DNA of 64,000 nucleotides from Symbiodinium natans (GCA_905221605.1 CAJNDS010000791.1:434001-498000), one strand, 5' to 3'. Counted from the stretch's first letter, positions 23,639 through 36,387 are shown. The notes: generated by a model from the letters alone, not told the origin. Program-made: numbers and translations.

Positions 23639-23677
23639 CTCAAGGTACTGTTTCACCGCATCCGCGCTGAGTGCGCC
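23639..23677 (-). CDS. Candidate internal exon (GALSADAVKQYLE)
   Basis: 39 nt from TGAG|G to TGAG|GC, phase 0 at both ends. Just right of it, 23705-23742 reads HCHLDPYKLVDL to a TAA, a possible 3' terminus of another gene. Confidence 0.5.
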
Positions 23678-24286
23678 CTCAGCCCTCGACGCTTACAGGT
23701 CAACTAGCTTGTAGGGATCCAGGTGGCAGTGCCTGGTGCCTCTTGGAGGCCCGGGCGCGAGAGTGGCTGCATCGAGAGGTGTGAGATGTTTTAGGGGTCT
23801 TAGACTAGAGGTATGTGAGTGTATTCCGAAACAAACTCAGAGCTTATCTGTCTGAGATTTACTAATTATTCATTTACCCAGGCCATAAACCCTAAATCCG
23901 AGCTAAGCCCATGTAGAGTTCATTTAGTTAGGCTCAGGCAAGGGTCTCCCTCCTCCTCAAGCACCCACGCCCGCTGCATGCCAGGGGCAGAAAGACGTCT
24001 ACACATCTGCTATGTACAAGATGCCGTGCTCGGCTGCTCACAGCCAGCCTCAGACCCTCAGTTCTAACCTGATTGAAAGTGGGACATGCCAGAATTGCTG
24101 CATGGCCGCAACCCAAACCCCCAAAACAGTGCAACTCTATAGCTCTGAATGATCTAAGATGCTGTGCCGCGAGAGGCTTCGGCCCAACGTCTTCGAGCAG
24201 GTTATCATGCTAGTGGGCTTCCCGTCCCAACACCCCGAAGCTCGTAGCAAGCCAGGGCGCCCTTGTTTCTGTTAGCTTTTCTCCGC

Positions 24287-24325
24287 CTCGGTCAGCTTTC
24301 GAGTGATGCCCTCCACGGACATGTC
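24287..24325 (-). CDS. Candidate internal exon (DMSVEGITRKLTE)
   Basis: 39 nt from GGAG|G to CGAG|GC, phase 0. The frame continues four codons (AEKS) to TAA, so it might also be the end of a gene. Confidence 0.5.
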
Positions 24326-25102
24326 CTCCGGCTCCACACAAAGACTTGCCAACCATCCAAGGCTCACCCCAAAGTCTTAGTAGACTCCCCCAAACTCGAA
24401 ACTCTGCATCCTGCACATTGGGGGGCTTGTTCTACACCAGGGTCCCCTACAAAGACCATTTTCACCCAAAACTCAAGACACCTCCAACTCTTAGGATTAC
24501 TTCCATCACAAGTCTCGACAGAATCATCCTGCAATCTCGGCTCAGGGATTTCAGGAGTTCAGTGTGCGATGGTAGCCCTGCCCCCGGTCCTGCTGCATCG
24601 CATCCTCCGGTGGAGGCAGGATAGAGATCGGGATGTCCGAAAAACATAATTGAGGCGTAAGGTTCTGTGGGCATTCCACGGGTTCCGAGGAAGGTCGCGC
24701 AGTGACGACGTAAGCTTGTACGCTGTTCTGAGTCTTGGAGGGTCAAGGCTGGGGGCATTGGTTATTAGAGTCAGTCACTCTCGCCTCTAGTGCATCCATG
24801 CACAAAGGCTTCTGAATAATGAAACTCTGCTACGTGCTGCATAACCATTCTGCGTGTTGATTTGCTTGTGTCTGACACTGTGTGTCTGAATAAAAACACA
24901 AACGAATACCTATACTGCTTGCCGAGTCTCATCCAAAGCTTGGTACCTTGGCTGATTCAGCCACGTGTCTCGATTTTGCCTAATCTGCCGGCCCTGACAA
25001 TGACAGGTGTCTCTTGATCCTGCCTATAGGGATTCGGGTCCAGGGCTCATAATTGGGGCTTAGGTTTGTTTTTCTAAAGTTTGAGCCGAGGTGCAGGGTG
25101 AC

Positions 25103-26553
25103 CATGCGCGGATCGTCCGACTGCGAAGCAAACGCAAAGAGCGGCTCGATGAAGCTCGCCCTGGGAGGTGGCGGGCTGTGGGTTCAGGGTTTCAGGGTTC
25201 AGACTTTCAGGTTCAGGGCTTGAGGGCTTCGAACTTGAAGGATCCAGGACGGCAGCCGAGGGGCTCAAAGCTACAACCGGGCATGCTGAGGCAGGCTCAT
25301 GCAGACCTACAATCTTCCCCATACTTCCCCATAAACGAAGGCTTTGCACAGCGCGTCCCGGCCTCAGGAACTTTTCGAAGCGTGTGACGAAGCTGATGAA
25401 AGGGTTCGGCTCCTTTTGCGACAGCTCCGCTTCGCAAAGTCCGGGTCTGGGCCCTAAGCCCCTAAACCCTAAAGCCCTAGCAAGGAGCCCAAGGTGGCGG
25501 CCCCCCACAAGAAAATGCAAAACCTGGTTCGGGGTGAAACTTTCAAAAAGCAAGTGATTGATACATGGGATGCCCTTATGTACGCGAAGTCTGGAGGCTG
25601 AGGGGTGCAGGAACCCTCGCGACAGCTGGGGAACATCTTGCATCTCCGTTGCGGCCTTGAACTGGGTTAAAACGATGAGGCCGTCCAGGAACTCCTTGGA
25701 GTTGGGAGGGGCCAATCCTAAACCCTAAAGATGCATCATGGCGTCACAGCAGAAGTCCGCAAGGCGGACTTTGACATGTGCTGAAGGCTGGGGCACCTAA
25801 GCATGGCCTCTGCGGTTCTTAGGCTTCGTGCCTAGCTCGGCTCCAGACACCCAATCACAACCTGCAATAACCCTATTTCCCAGGACAAAGCGGTCTTGGC
25901 CCAGATGACGGCTGGCCTGGAAGGACATGAGGTACTGGAAGGACGCACCAGCTTCTTCCGCCTGGCGCGGGGGTTCTGAGGCCCTGCAGAATGGAAAGAA
26001 CAACAACTCGCGACATAAATGCGTTGAACCATGCCACTTCCAGAAAGACCGTCCTGCCGAAAAAATGACGAAAAGAGGAAACCCCAGCCTGGTCCAGGGG
26101 CGCAAAACGATCCTGCGGATGCTCAGGGTCGCTCTCGTTCTGGGCGCTGTAAGATTCGAGGCTCAGAGCAACCAGAGTCAGACGTTAACACACCTAACAC
26201 CAACTGAGGCTGACTGGGGAAGGTCGCAAGGTTGCCATGCCACAGCAAGACGCCGGTGAGCCCCAAGTGCCAAAGCACCCGTAGAGATTCGACTGCAAGA
26301 CTAAGATGAGCCCTTCTGCATCATGTAGGGTTCTGGATCGCTAGTACCAGGCCGACAGCATGCATGCCTCACCCGAGCCTCTAAGCCCAAAAGCTCTGAA
26401 CGATCAGGCTGGGAGCTCTTCCGTCTTGAAATCCGGACCCGGCTGCTACCCTGACTGGTGCAACTTTGCGACCTCGGAATCTGCAGCCACTCTCTGTAAA
26501 GCCTCAAGCCTGATCTGCCCGAAGTACACCCAGAGCCCGGAAAGCCCCATATC
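25103..26553 (-). CDS. Five in-phase exons of an unidentified alpha-helical protein
   Basis: Exons in coding order: 26473-26553 (DMGLSGLWVYFGQI, then RLEALQRVAADSE), 25917-25961 (AEEAGASFQYLMSFQ), 25656-25694 (EFLDGLIVLTQFK), 25363-25412 (EPNPFISFVTRFEKFL), 25103-25160 (ASFIEPLFAFASQSDDPRM). All four junctions keep phase, acceptors are AG|G, and donors are GT or GC. The helical, amphipathic segments resemble repeat-type helical proteins, but no family is certain. In the second exon the frame also stays open to a TAG at 25799, which would give an alternative ending. Confidence 0.6.
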
Positions 26554-26894
26554 CTCCGAGGTGACGGAGGTGGCAGGCGAATGCGCGCCTGGTCGACCGG
26601 CCTTTCTCATCTCCAGGTGTGTTGTTTGTTTTCGGGGGTTGAGGGTTTTGGGGGGGGGGCCGAGCTTGTAGGCCCGAAACCTAGCTCTTAAACCCGAAGC
26701 CAATCAGGGAATCCACCACAGCACAGAGATTGCCCCAGATTTGCTGAGGACATGTTTTCGAAGGAGCCGCTTGTCTCAGCTGAAGCTTCATGACAATGAT
26801 ATGAAGACCTAAATCTTCAAACCATAAAACGCCGACCTCGGCCCCATTCTTAGAACCCCTGTTCCGTTATTGACGTGTTGCGGTCACTCATGAA

Positions 26895-26960
26895 CATATA
26901 TATATATGGTAGCATAAATATATACACATATATATATATATATATATCATATATATGTGC
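26895..26960. repeat. TA microsatellite
   Basis: Several TA tracts with CATATA interruptions in AT-rich sequence. Confidence 0.95.
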
Positions 26961-27657
26961 ATGCCCAACTTCAAACCGCGCAGAAGAGTGAAAAGATAAA
27001 CAGGCCTGAGGAACCCTGAGTGGCTCCTACATTGAGCGTTTCCAGCCCGAAACCTTCTAGCCTCCACGGGGCCTCCGGAGCTTTTTGAAGATGTAGGGTT
27101 CAAGGACCCGGGAGCAGGGTTCAAGGTTTCGGCTTTGTGGGTTTAAGCCTAAGACCTTTCGGGTATACAGTGTGTCGTTCAACCTCTCTGCATTCCATGC
27201 CACCCTATAACACCCTGAACCTTAATCGGAGACAAGGTCGCTGCCCTTTCCTCCGCCTTCACGGGCTCACCTCGACTCGAGGAATTCGGGCTCGGGGCTG
27301 CAGACTTTTCCACACGCGCACACACGTTACTGGCAGCGACTTGTCTAGCTCACTTGTGCATGCTCAAGTACAGCTCATAGCATCCAGTTGTAGAAGAAAG
27401 AGGAAGAGCTGGGGGAGATAGGGACGGGATGAAAACACCATGACATGCTATGACATGAGCCATGATCATGTCTGCATAAAATGACATGTTCGGAGGACGA
27501 AGAGATAACAAAGCAAACAACAACCTTATGCCACGAGCGGATAACCGACTGCTTGGCTGCTTTGTCGCTGCAAATATGTTGCGGCAACACCACAGAGCAG
27601 GAACGTGGATTGAGTACGATTGAGTTTAAGACCCCGAGGCTGCATGTTCAACTGCCA

Positions 27658-28056
27658 CTAGCGGCATGTTGCAGCCAATGGCAACCGCACATACAATGGA
27701 GACCAAGAATGCTTACCCCTCGCTCCCCCATCCCCTGCCCCCACCACTTTTGCAAAAATCACGAAGTCCAATGTCTGCCAGTCAAGATAATAGTTCGCAG
27801 CTTCGGGCTTGGCTTGCAGCTGCCCCGTAGGAATCTGCACATCCCGTGGACCTTCACCCGATAACAAGATGTCCAACCTCAGTGTCCTCACCAGCCTCGC
27901 AAGCCCTGAAACAGTCAGACCAAAATAGGGGCACTCCCAACGCTCGGGGGCTTGGAGTATTGCAGGTTCAACACAATCTCGAAGATGGCTTACATACCCG
28001 ACGCTGGAAAGTAACTCCCTGAACTCGAGATCCATTGACCTCCACCCCCCCCCCAC
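27658..28056 (-). CDS. Long open frame, possible merged or large exon
   Basis: 132 codons from an ATG, with soluble-protein composition (for example GPRDVQIPTGQLQAKPEA and NYYLDWQTLDFVIFAK). An acceptor-like TTTCAG|GG lies inside it near 27913. Length alone is not exceptional for this window. The plus strand 27481-27864 is also open. Confidence 0.35.
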   Translation of the reverse strand: MGGGWRSMDLEFRELLSSVGYVSHLRDCVEPAILQAPERWECPYFGLTVSGLARLVRTLRLDILLSGEGPRDVQIPTGQLQAKPEAANYYLDWQTLDFVIFAKVVGAGDGGARGKHSWSPLYVRLPLAATCR

Positions 28057-28221
28057 CCAAAATCGAGGAATCCCCGTTTTGGAATAACAGGCTCCACCAC
28101 AGCACCCTGCTTTGACCGGGATTTGACCACTTTCAGGGTGTAATTAGGAGTTTAGGGCTTAGGAATGTGGGATTGAGGGGTTGAGGGTTCAAGGGCATAT
28201 AAGCCGCACAAGGTTGCTGGC

Positions 28222-28302
28222 CTCAACCCGGCAGTCACAAACGCTGCCCAAGAGGCGGCGCTGTAGCTCTTGCAGCCCGCGGAAGATCAGCCCCACCCGA
28301 GC
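28222..28302 (-). CDS. Candidate internal exon (ARVGLIFRGLQELQRRLL)
   Basis: 81 nt from TCAG|G to TGAG|GC, phase 0 to phase 0, GC-rich codon ends as in bL12. Continues with GSVCDCRVE. Product unknown. Confidence 0.62.
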
Positions 28303-29474
28303 CTGAGGCAAGCATTCCCCTGGAAGAAGAGCTTATCCAGATCTAACTATGGAGAGATAACTTTCTGAAGTTATGATTTTGCTCTGTCCTTTTTCATCCT
28401 TGTTTAAACAATCAAAATGAGAGTTCGGAAGCAAGTCTGGTCATTGTGATTTCGCTCAAAAGTGTAAGACTCGAAAAGGTGTCAATACGTTCGAAAAGCG
28501 CTGCAAAAGACTCATTCATGTCAACGAAGAAACCGTTTGGTTTCAACTGACTTTATATGCGCCATGGTTTCACAATACTCTTTCAGTATTGACTTGTTAT
28601 AGATGATGTAACTAGTCTGCCAGTGAGTTTCATAGCAGCTCATTACAAAGCAGAGGGGCCCCAAAACAGACATGAAGATAAAGGATCCGTTCTATATCTG
28701 AATGTATATATACACATATATAGTATTAATATCTTTTTTCTTCTCATTGTTTCTTCATTTCTGCTTATTCAATTGCATGTCAGTGTACATGTAGATGCTT
28801 GCATTTAGAATCGGACATAGTTTCGAAGAACCTTCATGAGGAGGTTCGGGTCTACGCTAGCAGGGTTTGGGTTTTCAGGCGAGGTCTATTCAACCCGGAA
28901 GCCGCAACACGCCTATGACGGAACTTCCAAGCCGGAGCCCTCAACGTTCAATACAAGGCTTGGTTGTCTCACCGCCCTCCCCCGGCTCAATAGCATGTAC
29001 ACCCACACCCGAAAGTCTCAACTTGGGACAACGTACGGCTCAGAAGGTCCTTGAATACCACATGCCTTGGTTCCTCCCCTGAAGCTGCCTACGTGCCTCT
29101 ACATAGAAATACCGAACCTAGAATCACGCCAGGAGCGCCCCAGCATCAGGGCTTAGTCACCACAAGCAAACCAAACCCCAAAACTGTTCACCCAATGGTT
29201 GCAGACTGTTTCAAGGTGCCAGGGAAGAACATCTATAGCCAAGCAACCCTATGCATCCTAAACACTTAAACTTTACAACCCTAAACCCCGCCCTAAACCC
29301 CCCAAACCCAATAAAAAGCCCAACGGGGCTGGCCCAAGCGGCCCGGTTGATGGAATTCGACAAAAGGCCCGCGTTGCCCAGCCTTGAGTTTAAACTCCAT
29401 GCAGATAGGAGTTAAGTATTGGAGGGATGGTTTACGGCTTTGGGGCTTGTTAAGGACTTAGGGTTTCAGTTTGT

Positions 29475-29657
29475 GTGTGTGCGCGTCTGTATGTCTGTGT
29501 GTGTGTCTCTCGCTCTCTCTCTGTATCTCCCTGTGTGTGTGTGTGTGTATGTGTGTATGTGTGTATGTGTGTATGTGTGTATGTGTGTGTGTGTATGTGT
29601 GTGTATGTGTGTGCATGTGTGTGTGCATGTGTGTGCATGCAATTGCATGTATGTGTA

Positions 29658-29718
<61 letters not shown>

Positions 29719-29825
29719 GGGTGGGTGGGTGTGGGTGGGTGGGTGTGGGTGGGTGGGTGGGTGGGTGCGGGTGTGGGTGCGGGTGTGAGTGTGAGTGTGG
29801 GTGTGCGTGTCCTGCGTGTGTTGTG
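29475..29825. repeat. Compound GT / GTAT / GGGT microsatellite, about 350 bp
   Basis: Long GT-rich tract with GTAT and GTGGGT variants. The long open frames on both strands are artefacts of the repeat. Confidence 0.97.
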
Positions 29826-30805
29826 TTTTGTTTGTTCATGCCCAGGATTTAGCTTGCGCTTCAGGGTTGTATGGGGATTAGGGTTTTGGAATGTAGGTCT
29901 GTGGGAATGATTTCTCCATTCCCTTCTAGGCCCCTAAGCAACCACTGAAAAGTACGAGGGCAAGGTTTCGGGGTGCCATCGCAATCCATTTGTAGCACTC
30001 TTATAGAAATTGAGTACCCGTGGACTCTCTGGGTAAAGCTGGAGCACTTTCGGCCCTGACTGAACACGCAAAGCATGTTCTTTTTTGTGGGTCCTTTTGG
30101 GGGGGCACACAGGCCCTGCCCTCGCCTCCGGTAGCACAAGGTTCGGCTGTGGTTCACGGTTTGGGGGCTTGTGACGGGCCATGGCGTTCGGACTAAGGTC
30201 TCAGGGGTGCAACGCCGGTTCATGGTCTGGGCTGTGGGGCAAGGTTTGGGTAGTTTCGGGATTAGGAGGGGTTTTCCTGCACCTCTCCCTTGAGCTGGCT
30301 CCTGCTTTAGGATAGGACTCGAGGCGTTGTGATAGCAAGTCAAACACGTCTGAGACAACTCATGAGCAAGCAAACTCACAAAATCCTACACTCCCTACCC
30401 CTAAACTCTGTACCTAAACCCCACCACGCACAAAAACCTTTCTGAAGATGAGGGACTACCATCAAGCTGCCATGATCTTGTCAAAGTTTTAAGGGTTTCA
30501 GTTGTGATGATGTGGGGCTTCAGAGGACTTGGGACCAAAGCCTACATGCCTCGAGCCTTCGAGGCACTTGTATTTCACTCTTGCAAGCCTCTCAACCCAT
30601 GGCGAGCCCAAGCTCTCCACTGCACGCGGTGAGAAGTCCTCCAAGTACCCTAGACATAAGGTTCTAACAAAAGTGTTAACGGCATTCTTCTTGTTGTTCC
30701 GTTCCTGTCCTAAATACGCTTAGAGAAACCCACAGCTTTTAGCTATCCTAACAACCCACTTATAACTTCTGGAAAATGCTCATGAACCCCCAAACACACC
30801 GTAAC

Positions 30806-30871
30806 CTGCGCTGAGATATTGCCCGGCCGCATGTCAGTGAAGCCGTCCAGGGACATGCACATGGACTGCGC
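30806..30871 (-). CDS. Candidate exon (AQSMCMSLDGFTDMRPGN)
   Basis: Ends at GCAG|GTTACG after ISAQ. The 5' border is uncertain because no AG|G acceptor is close; the given right edge is the start of the convincing reading. Confidence 0.45.
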
Positions 30872-31116
30872 AAAATGGTGTTGGTGACTTCTTCTTGCTC
30901 TCGAGAATTGAAGGTGTTTCGGAGTGCTCAGAGATGAACATCGATATCTTCGGGTTAAGGCGCTATGGAGGCTTGTGCTACAAACTTCATGAGCATGTTT
31001 AGAAGGGGCCTGGGCGGTCCAATGTTCAACCTTAAAGTCCTAAACCCTAAGCCCGAAACCCTGAACCCTAAACCCCAAACCCTAGAGTGAGCTCTTCTTA
31101 TGGTTCCCGCTGTTTC

Positions 31117-31423
31117 TCAAACCACTGGCACACAGCCATTCGGCTCCATGCTCTCTGCAGAACACATGCAAGTACTTGCATGAGAAAAGCATGGTGTTGA
31201 CCAAGCGAACCATACGTAAGGCTGGCCATTATCCTTATTGCTGGCACTTATGAGAAGACTGCAATCCAAAGTGCAAAGTGCAGGTTGTTCGAAGTAGGCT
31301 CCCGTCACTAGATCCCGTTCACAACGAAAGCCCTGAAGCGTGATCGCCAGCTCAGAACAGCACCCACAAGTCTTTCGACGGGCAACTCAAAGTTTGAAGA
31401 ATCCATCGTGCAAGTGGGGATTC
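31117..31423 (-). CDS. Two in-phase exons, 3' end of a gene (stop TGA)
   Basis: 31332-31423 encodes IPTCTMDSSNFELPVERL, then VGAVLSWRSRFR. 31117-31233 encodes DNGQPYVWFAWSTPCFSH, then a Cys-rich end and TGA. Acceptors are CACAG|G and ATAAG|G, and the donor is AGG|GC. The upstream frame is open further (RVLIALRYPESIGN), so the first exon may be longer. Product unknown. Confidence 0.48.
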
Positions 31424-32245
31424 CTGTGTATTTTGGTATGTTCCCAATAGACTCAGGGTACCGCAACGCGATCAGGACTCTGCCCTCAGCCCTCATGCCC
31501 TGAAATCATCCGCACTCTACCTGCATTACAGCCCTAAATAGCCCCGAAGCCACAGGCCCGCCTGCTTCTGAGACTTTACGGCCGTGACCTCCACCATTGC
31601 CCCCCGATGCCGGCGTCGGTCACGCTCCACATTGCGTGCACCTGTGCGGCAACGGCGGAACCGAAACGAAGGCCGGGGTTTAGAACTGGGTGCTAGGCCA
31701 GATTCAGCTAGGGGCTCAGGCTTGAAGACGCGTCGTTTGAGGTTATGTTTGGTATGCCCTTGGACTTTGTGCCACGATGAATATATGGCTATTTTGCAAC
31801 TGTATGAAACCAAGCAGAAATCCAATACACAACGTTAAAGCGAGACAACCCTAGACTACTAGGAGCACAGAGCTTGGGGCCCGCGAAGGGCTTGAAACTT
31901 ATTGGGGTGCAGGCGTGGCTTCGTAATCCCCCAGTAACTCAGGAGGAAACTTCCAAGCGCCGAAGCAGGGCTTTGAAGCTTTAGGGCTTCGGGGTTTCGG
32001 GGCTTCTGGGATGTGGATTTTGAGGTTCAAGGTGGTTAAAGGAAGTTAGAAATGCATGGCTGGGGTTGGGGTTCAAAAAGCGCGTTGATGTAAAGGCTAC
32101 AAGCCCTTCTGAAACCCTAAACCCTATAAGCCCACTCTCTTCACAGCCATCATCGTCCCTATACAGTAAATTCCCCTACAGTCCCGGTAATGCCTTTAAC
32201 CCTTCATAACCCCCCAACATCCCTGAACCTAAGGCAAGGTGCTGC

Positions 32246-32537
32246 CAGCATAGGCGGTGAAGATCGAGCGCAGCCTCTTTGTGCCAACAAAGAGTGGTCT
32301 TTGGGAGCACTTTAGGACTACTTTATGGGTGAGCCTGCCTTTAGGGTTGAGGACTTGGGGCGCGCTTGTCAAGTTGTTTCCACAGCTCTGGCTGGGACTT
32401 GGGTTTTTTCAGGTTCAACGTCCAGGCTGGCTCCTCCGATGCAAGGCATGGGATGTCAGTTGAAAGAGGGATGCCTTCCCGCGAACTCATTCAGGACCTC
32501 ATCCAAGGAATCGTCCACGATGAGTGCGTAAACCATC
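32246..32537 (-). CDS. Two in-phase candidate exons (MVYALIVDDSLDEVLNEF; LRSIFTAYA)
   Basis: 32475-32537: from CCAG|G to GGAAG|GC. 32246-32274: from AGAG|G to a GC donor. The junction restores an Arg codon. The plus strand carries a rival pair of open segments (32254-32315, 32413-32507), also with fitting borders; minus is preferred because of the unidirectional context. Confidence 0.48.
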
Positions 32538-33110
32538 CTGGTGTGGTGAAGGGTCTATAGGAGGCAGGTCACCGTCCGAAGTATCTCTCTCTTCAGCCAG
32601 GGCCAAGTCTGACGTAAGCTATCCAGTTGTGGGTTCTTCGCCAGCTTGCTGGCAAAACAAAAAACTGAACAATAGCAAGCGCATACTTCCAAAAGTTATA
32701 CCAAGCTCTTGTCCACCCTCATTAAACCCTACAAAGCCGGCCCTCACGGCCAATCTTGCACAGTCGACTCGGAACCCTGAGCACGTCTGGATTTAGTAGA
32801 GTATGAGTTTAGGGTCCAGGGTGGTATGGTGACCATGAACTCTTTAACCCGTGCTTAGCCTACACCACGTTATGCTAATGGCCCCCTTACCTGCGGGTTC
32901 ACGAAGTTAAGCACGGTTACAAGTTCTGGCTACAAAAAATAGGTATCTTTCCCATAACTTACAACTGCCCATGTACTGTAAGCTGGAAGTGGTCCTACTC
33001 TTTTACATGCTGGTGGAAATCACATTATACCTGCCTAGTACACAAAAGACGTCAGGCGGCCCATACCAGTAGGGTTCGGACACTGTTCTCCAATGTTGTG
33101 ATTGTTTCAC

Positions 33111-33235
33111 CATGTGGATGTTGAGGCTGTGGGTTTTTGCTTGGTAGCCCGATGGAAGCGAAGCGGCTCATCTCGCGGCGTGCCCGCCATGGGCAAGTGA
33201 TGCTCAATGATGAACTCCAGCTTGTCTTGATACGC
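33111..33235 (-). CDS. Candidate exon (AYQDKLEFIIEHHLPMAG)
   Basis: Pyrimidine-rich acceptor ending CTCTCCAG|G, open 41 codons to a GTGAAA donor. The reading is also open upstream of the acceptor. The plus strand 33137-33580 is nearly open too, with one TAG, and is treated as shadow. Confidence 0.42.
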
Positions 33236-33657
33236 CTGGAGAGAAACCCTTACAAGAGGGAGCAGCAGTTCGCAAATTTCGGTTCTGTATACAGATGCCA
33301 TTCAAGCAGGCTTATCATTTAGAACAGGCCGCACACTTTTTCTATGTTCCCTGGACCACAAACGTTCCGTGAACTTAACGACGATGTTAGACCCGAATCG
33401 TTGCTCCGAAGTTTCCGGGATGGTATCGCAGAAGTTGACGTGATTAATGGCATGACTGTACTCAACTTCTCACGGCCTCCTAGACTTGTGCACACACTTT
33501 TCCTGTGCATCGCTCCCTCCATGAACCACCACCGCATGCACGACCGAATACACATATCTTTTTCAGCTGCACAGGGATGAGCTAAATTGAGTCGAAACTT
33601 AGCTGAAGCAAGTTTGATCCATAGCGTCCTCAAGCCCCAAATCTCCCAAGCCCAAAC

Positions 33658-34047
33658 CGCCAGACGCGTTTGGCAGCCGGGCGGCGGTGGGCTGAAAAAG
33701 CTCCAGCTTCGCCCTGCAGGCCACGGTCAGCAGCACCTGGGACTCTGAGGGTGTGGGCCTTTTGTGGCTTTCTGGCCAGACTTGGGTGGGTCTTGGAGTA
33801 GGGGTTTAGGGCGTTTATAGAGCTTAGGGGAGTTTAGAGCTTTGGTCATGCGCCGCAGCGTCTTCTTGATTGGGGAGGGAGCTGCGGCTTTCTTCGTCTT
33901 GTCCTGCTCTTGGTGATTCAGAAGCCAGCATAAGAGGCTCTCTCCTGCACGGTGTCGAGTCTAATTAGGGCTCCATCCCCCTTCGGGCACCTCCACGTAC
34001 ATCTCCAGGGACAGGCCCTGCTCCACGAGGGAAAGAGCGCTGGCGTC
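33658..34047 (-). CDS. Three in-phase exons of an unidentified protein
   Basis: 33991-34047 (DASALSLVEQGLSLEMYVE, donor GAG|GT), 33841-33903 (DKTKKAAAPSPIKKTLRR, then MTK, Lys/Ala/Pro-rich, donor GC), 33658-33736 (VLLTVACRAKLELFQPTA, then ARLPNASG, donor GT). All start with G after CAG and stay in phase. Introns are only about 87 and 104 nt, among the shortest here. Confidence 0.6.
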
Positions 34048-34585
34048 CTGGCGCTTTTCCAAGAGCAAAGTTGGGAAATCAGGCCTTGCGAAGATTCGGC
34101 TGTATAGGGTTGAGGTGAGGGGCTTGGGATTTGCCCAAGTTCAGTTCCTGGTGTGGAAACAGGCTGATTCTAAGTTTGAACCTCAGACCTTAGAATTCCG
34201 CAGCTCAGAGGATTGGCAGCTGAGATTTCACTCCAGATGCGCAGCCAAAGCCCGAAACCACAGCGCCACAACCACCCACCAAGAATTGAACACCCCGGGT
34301 GCAAAAACAACTATACACTCTGTAAACCCCAAACCTTCTACCAAAGACCATGAAACCGAACACTTTCTTCTTGTTAACCCCAGGACTATTGCAAGCGCCG
34401 AAGCCCACGACTGAGGGCTCAGAAAACCTCAGCAAGCCCTTGAACAACACAACACGTCCTCCTGCCCAAAGTTCATGGCGTGGGACAGCCGGACCTGGCA
34501 TACTGGATGTTCACTCACGATTCGAGGGATTAGGGGCTTCAGGGGCTGGGGACTGGAAATTGAAGGGTTTCGGGGCTTTGCCAGC

Positions 34586-34622
34586 CTCGTTGAAGATCTC
34601 CTCCAAATCCAAGGGAGTTAGC
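34586..34622 (-). CDS. Candidate internal exon (LTPLDLEEIFNE)
   Basis: 37 nt from ACAG|G to CGAG|GC; the flanking sequence is telomere-like on the left. May be the exon upstream of the three-exon gene at 33.7-34.0 kb; the phase (0 at its end) allows a direct join to 33991-34047. Confidence 0.55.
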
Positions 34623-34629
34623 CTGTGCA

Positions 34630-36340
34630 GACCCACTATGAGCCAGAAAGCTGTTGGAATGCCTTTAGATACTCGAGCCTCTCGCACTTTTAGTGTGTAT
34701 AGGAATAAGAGTAGCTACCATCGAGCATGAAGGAACGGATCTCCCTTTTCAGTGCCGCACAGAAGGGTGAATGTTGCTGCTCTTATGCCCGCCACAATAT
34801 GACCAGCACTGCGTCGGGGTCTCATGACACAGGGCCGACTTTTGATACTAGAGACCCAGTCCTATAGTTCCAGAATGAACTCTGGAGCCCTGAGCTTTGT
34901 CTGCGCAGGGACACATCATGGACCTTTCAACATCCCAATGCTCCAGCTCGTTGTCTTGGTGGTCATTGTGTGCCTTTAATTCCCCCCACACACACAAAAC
35001 AAACAACAGGAAGTTATCTAGCAAATGTACAACATATTATATATGTATATACACATGGATGACATGTGTGTAGTGTGAGTTAAGTGTGCTAAGTGCGTGT
35101 GTCAGTGTAAGTTTACGTGCAAGTGTAACTCCCAGGCCATGGAACTTCGTGACGTGGAGGCGACAGTCCCGGTACAGCCGCATCAAGCTCCGCTGGGACA
35201 CGACCAACACCTCAGACGCCCAGGGAGTGGTTCAGGTCTAGCAGCGGATCCCTATAGTCCATGTACAGGTAAGAGCCAGTAAAACTAGATATGGGCCATG
35301 CCCGAATTCAGGAAACTCCCGCAACCACGAACTCACACTAAACTCTGGCCTAGATCGTCCACTTGTGGTGCCGCAATGGAAGCGTGCTCGCCCCCGAAAA
35401 AATGCCAAGGAGGGCCTTCTGGCAAGCCTACTTCAACGCGAGAACTGTGACCCTTTTGGTGCATCGAAGACTCAACTCCCGGCTTCGGATTTAGGGACGG
35501 AAAGCCCTAAACCCTAAGCTACAACCTCCCGAACTCCAAACCCCTTTAAGCCTTTAAGCCTTCAACAACCCAACCCAAGGAGCCTGAAAGCTTAGGCAAA
35601 GCCAAAGCACTTGGCCGCCCTCCCCAGAAATGGAGGCTCGGCTGGACCTGGCCATAGAGCCACCCTGGAAAGCACCCGGGCATATGTTACTACATCACTG
35701 GATTGTTCTCATATTTTTTGATACTATATTATATCATGTCGCGTACTGGAATTTTCCGTTTGTCTTGTTATTACGCAGGTATGATATAATGTATTACGAT
35801 ACTGGCAGGGTGAAGGAAAGCTAAGGGCTTGGGGTCTAGGGCAGCAGCACGGGACTTGCAGCGTTGAGAAGTTGGGAGATGGAACCCCAAAGCGCAACGG
35901 ATCAAGGCATGCTCTCTCCCAGCATCCCTTACATCATCCAGCCTCGAAAGCCCTCAAGCCCGAAACAGCAATGACAATGGCACTGCTGCAGAGTTGGAAC
36001 AGAAAGAGACAGAGCAAAGAGAGAGAGAGAGAGGGAGAGAGATCGATCGCAGGCCTCTGCCATTGTAAACCCTAGCATGTAAGCCGTAGTGAAAAGCGTG
36101 CATGGGCTCGGGAAGCAGGGCTCGCAGCATGTAGAGCTTTAGGGGCTCTGGGGCCAGTTGTCCAGTGGTTGTGACTTGATGCAGAGAATCGGGGGCTCAG
36201 CAAGGAACCGGTTGACGTCACAAAGTCAGACTAGACACTGGCTGACAGATGCCCCCAAAGCCCCAACCATGATAAACGATGGCAACGTCTAGACAAAGAC
36301 CTTGTCACCCCAATTTTCCCGAACCCCAAACCCTGACAAA
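34630..36340. other. Stretch without a supported gene
   Basis: Mixed spacer. Weak readings occur at 35135-35280 (AMELRDVE; LAADPYSPCT before a good GTAAGAG donor, plus strand), an AT-rich patch at 35690-35800 and GA repeats at 36015-36045. Nothing firm. Confidence 0.6.
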
Positions 36341-36351
36341 GCTCTTGGAGC

Positions 36352-36387
36352 CTGCGACCCTTCTTCTTCGCCTCCGTCGGGACTGTC
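36352..36387 (-). CDS. Candidate internal exon (TVPTEAKKKGR)
   Basis: 36 nt from TCAG|G to GCAG|GC, lysine-rich. The minus frame is also open upstream (VLEALHAEPLHL). Confidence 0.42.

Noticed and set aside
29419-29910. ORFs of 105-163 codons over the GT tract
   Set aside because: Low-complexity repeat translation (Cys-Val or His-Thr) with no flanking coding signal.
32254-32507. Plus-strand exon pair in phase (AVKIERSLFVPTKSG; FNVQAGSSDARHG)
   Set aside because: Fits the grammar, but the minus strand gives an equally well-bordered, more protein-like pair. In-phase pairs arise by chance one time in three.
33137-33580. Plus-strand frame open over about 147 codons with one in-frame TAG, suggesting stop-codon reassignment
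   Set aside because: The minus strand has a competing reading with a good CTCTCCAG|G acceptor. Known bL12 ends and other exons need TAG/TAA only as stops or not at all. One TAG is too little evidence for a new code.
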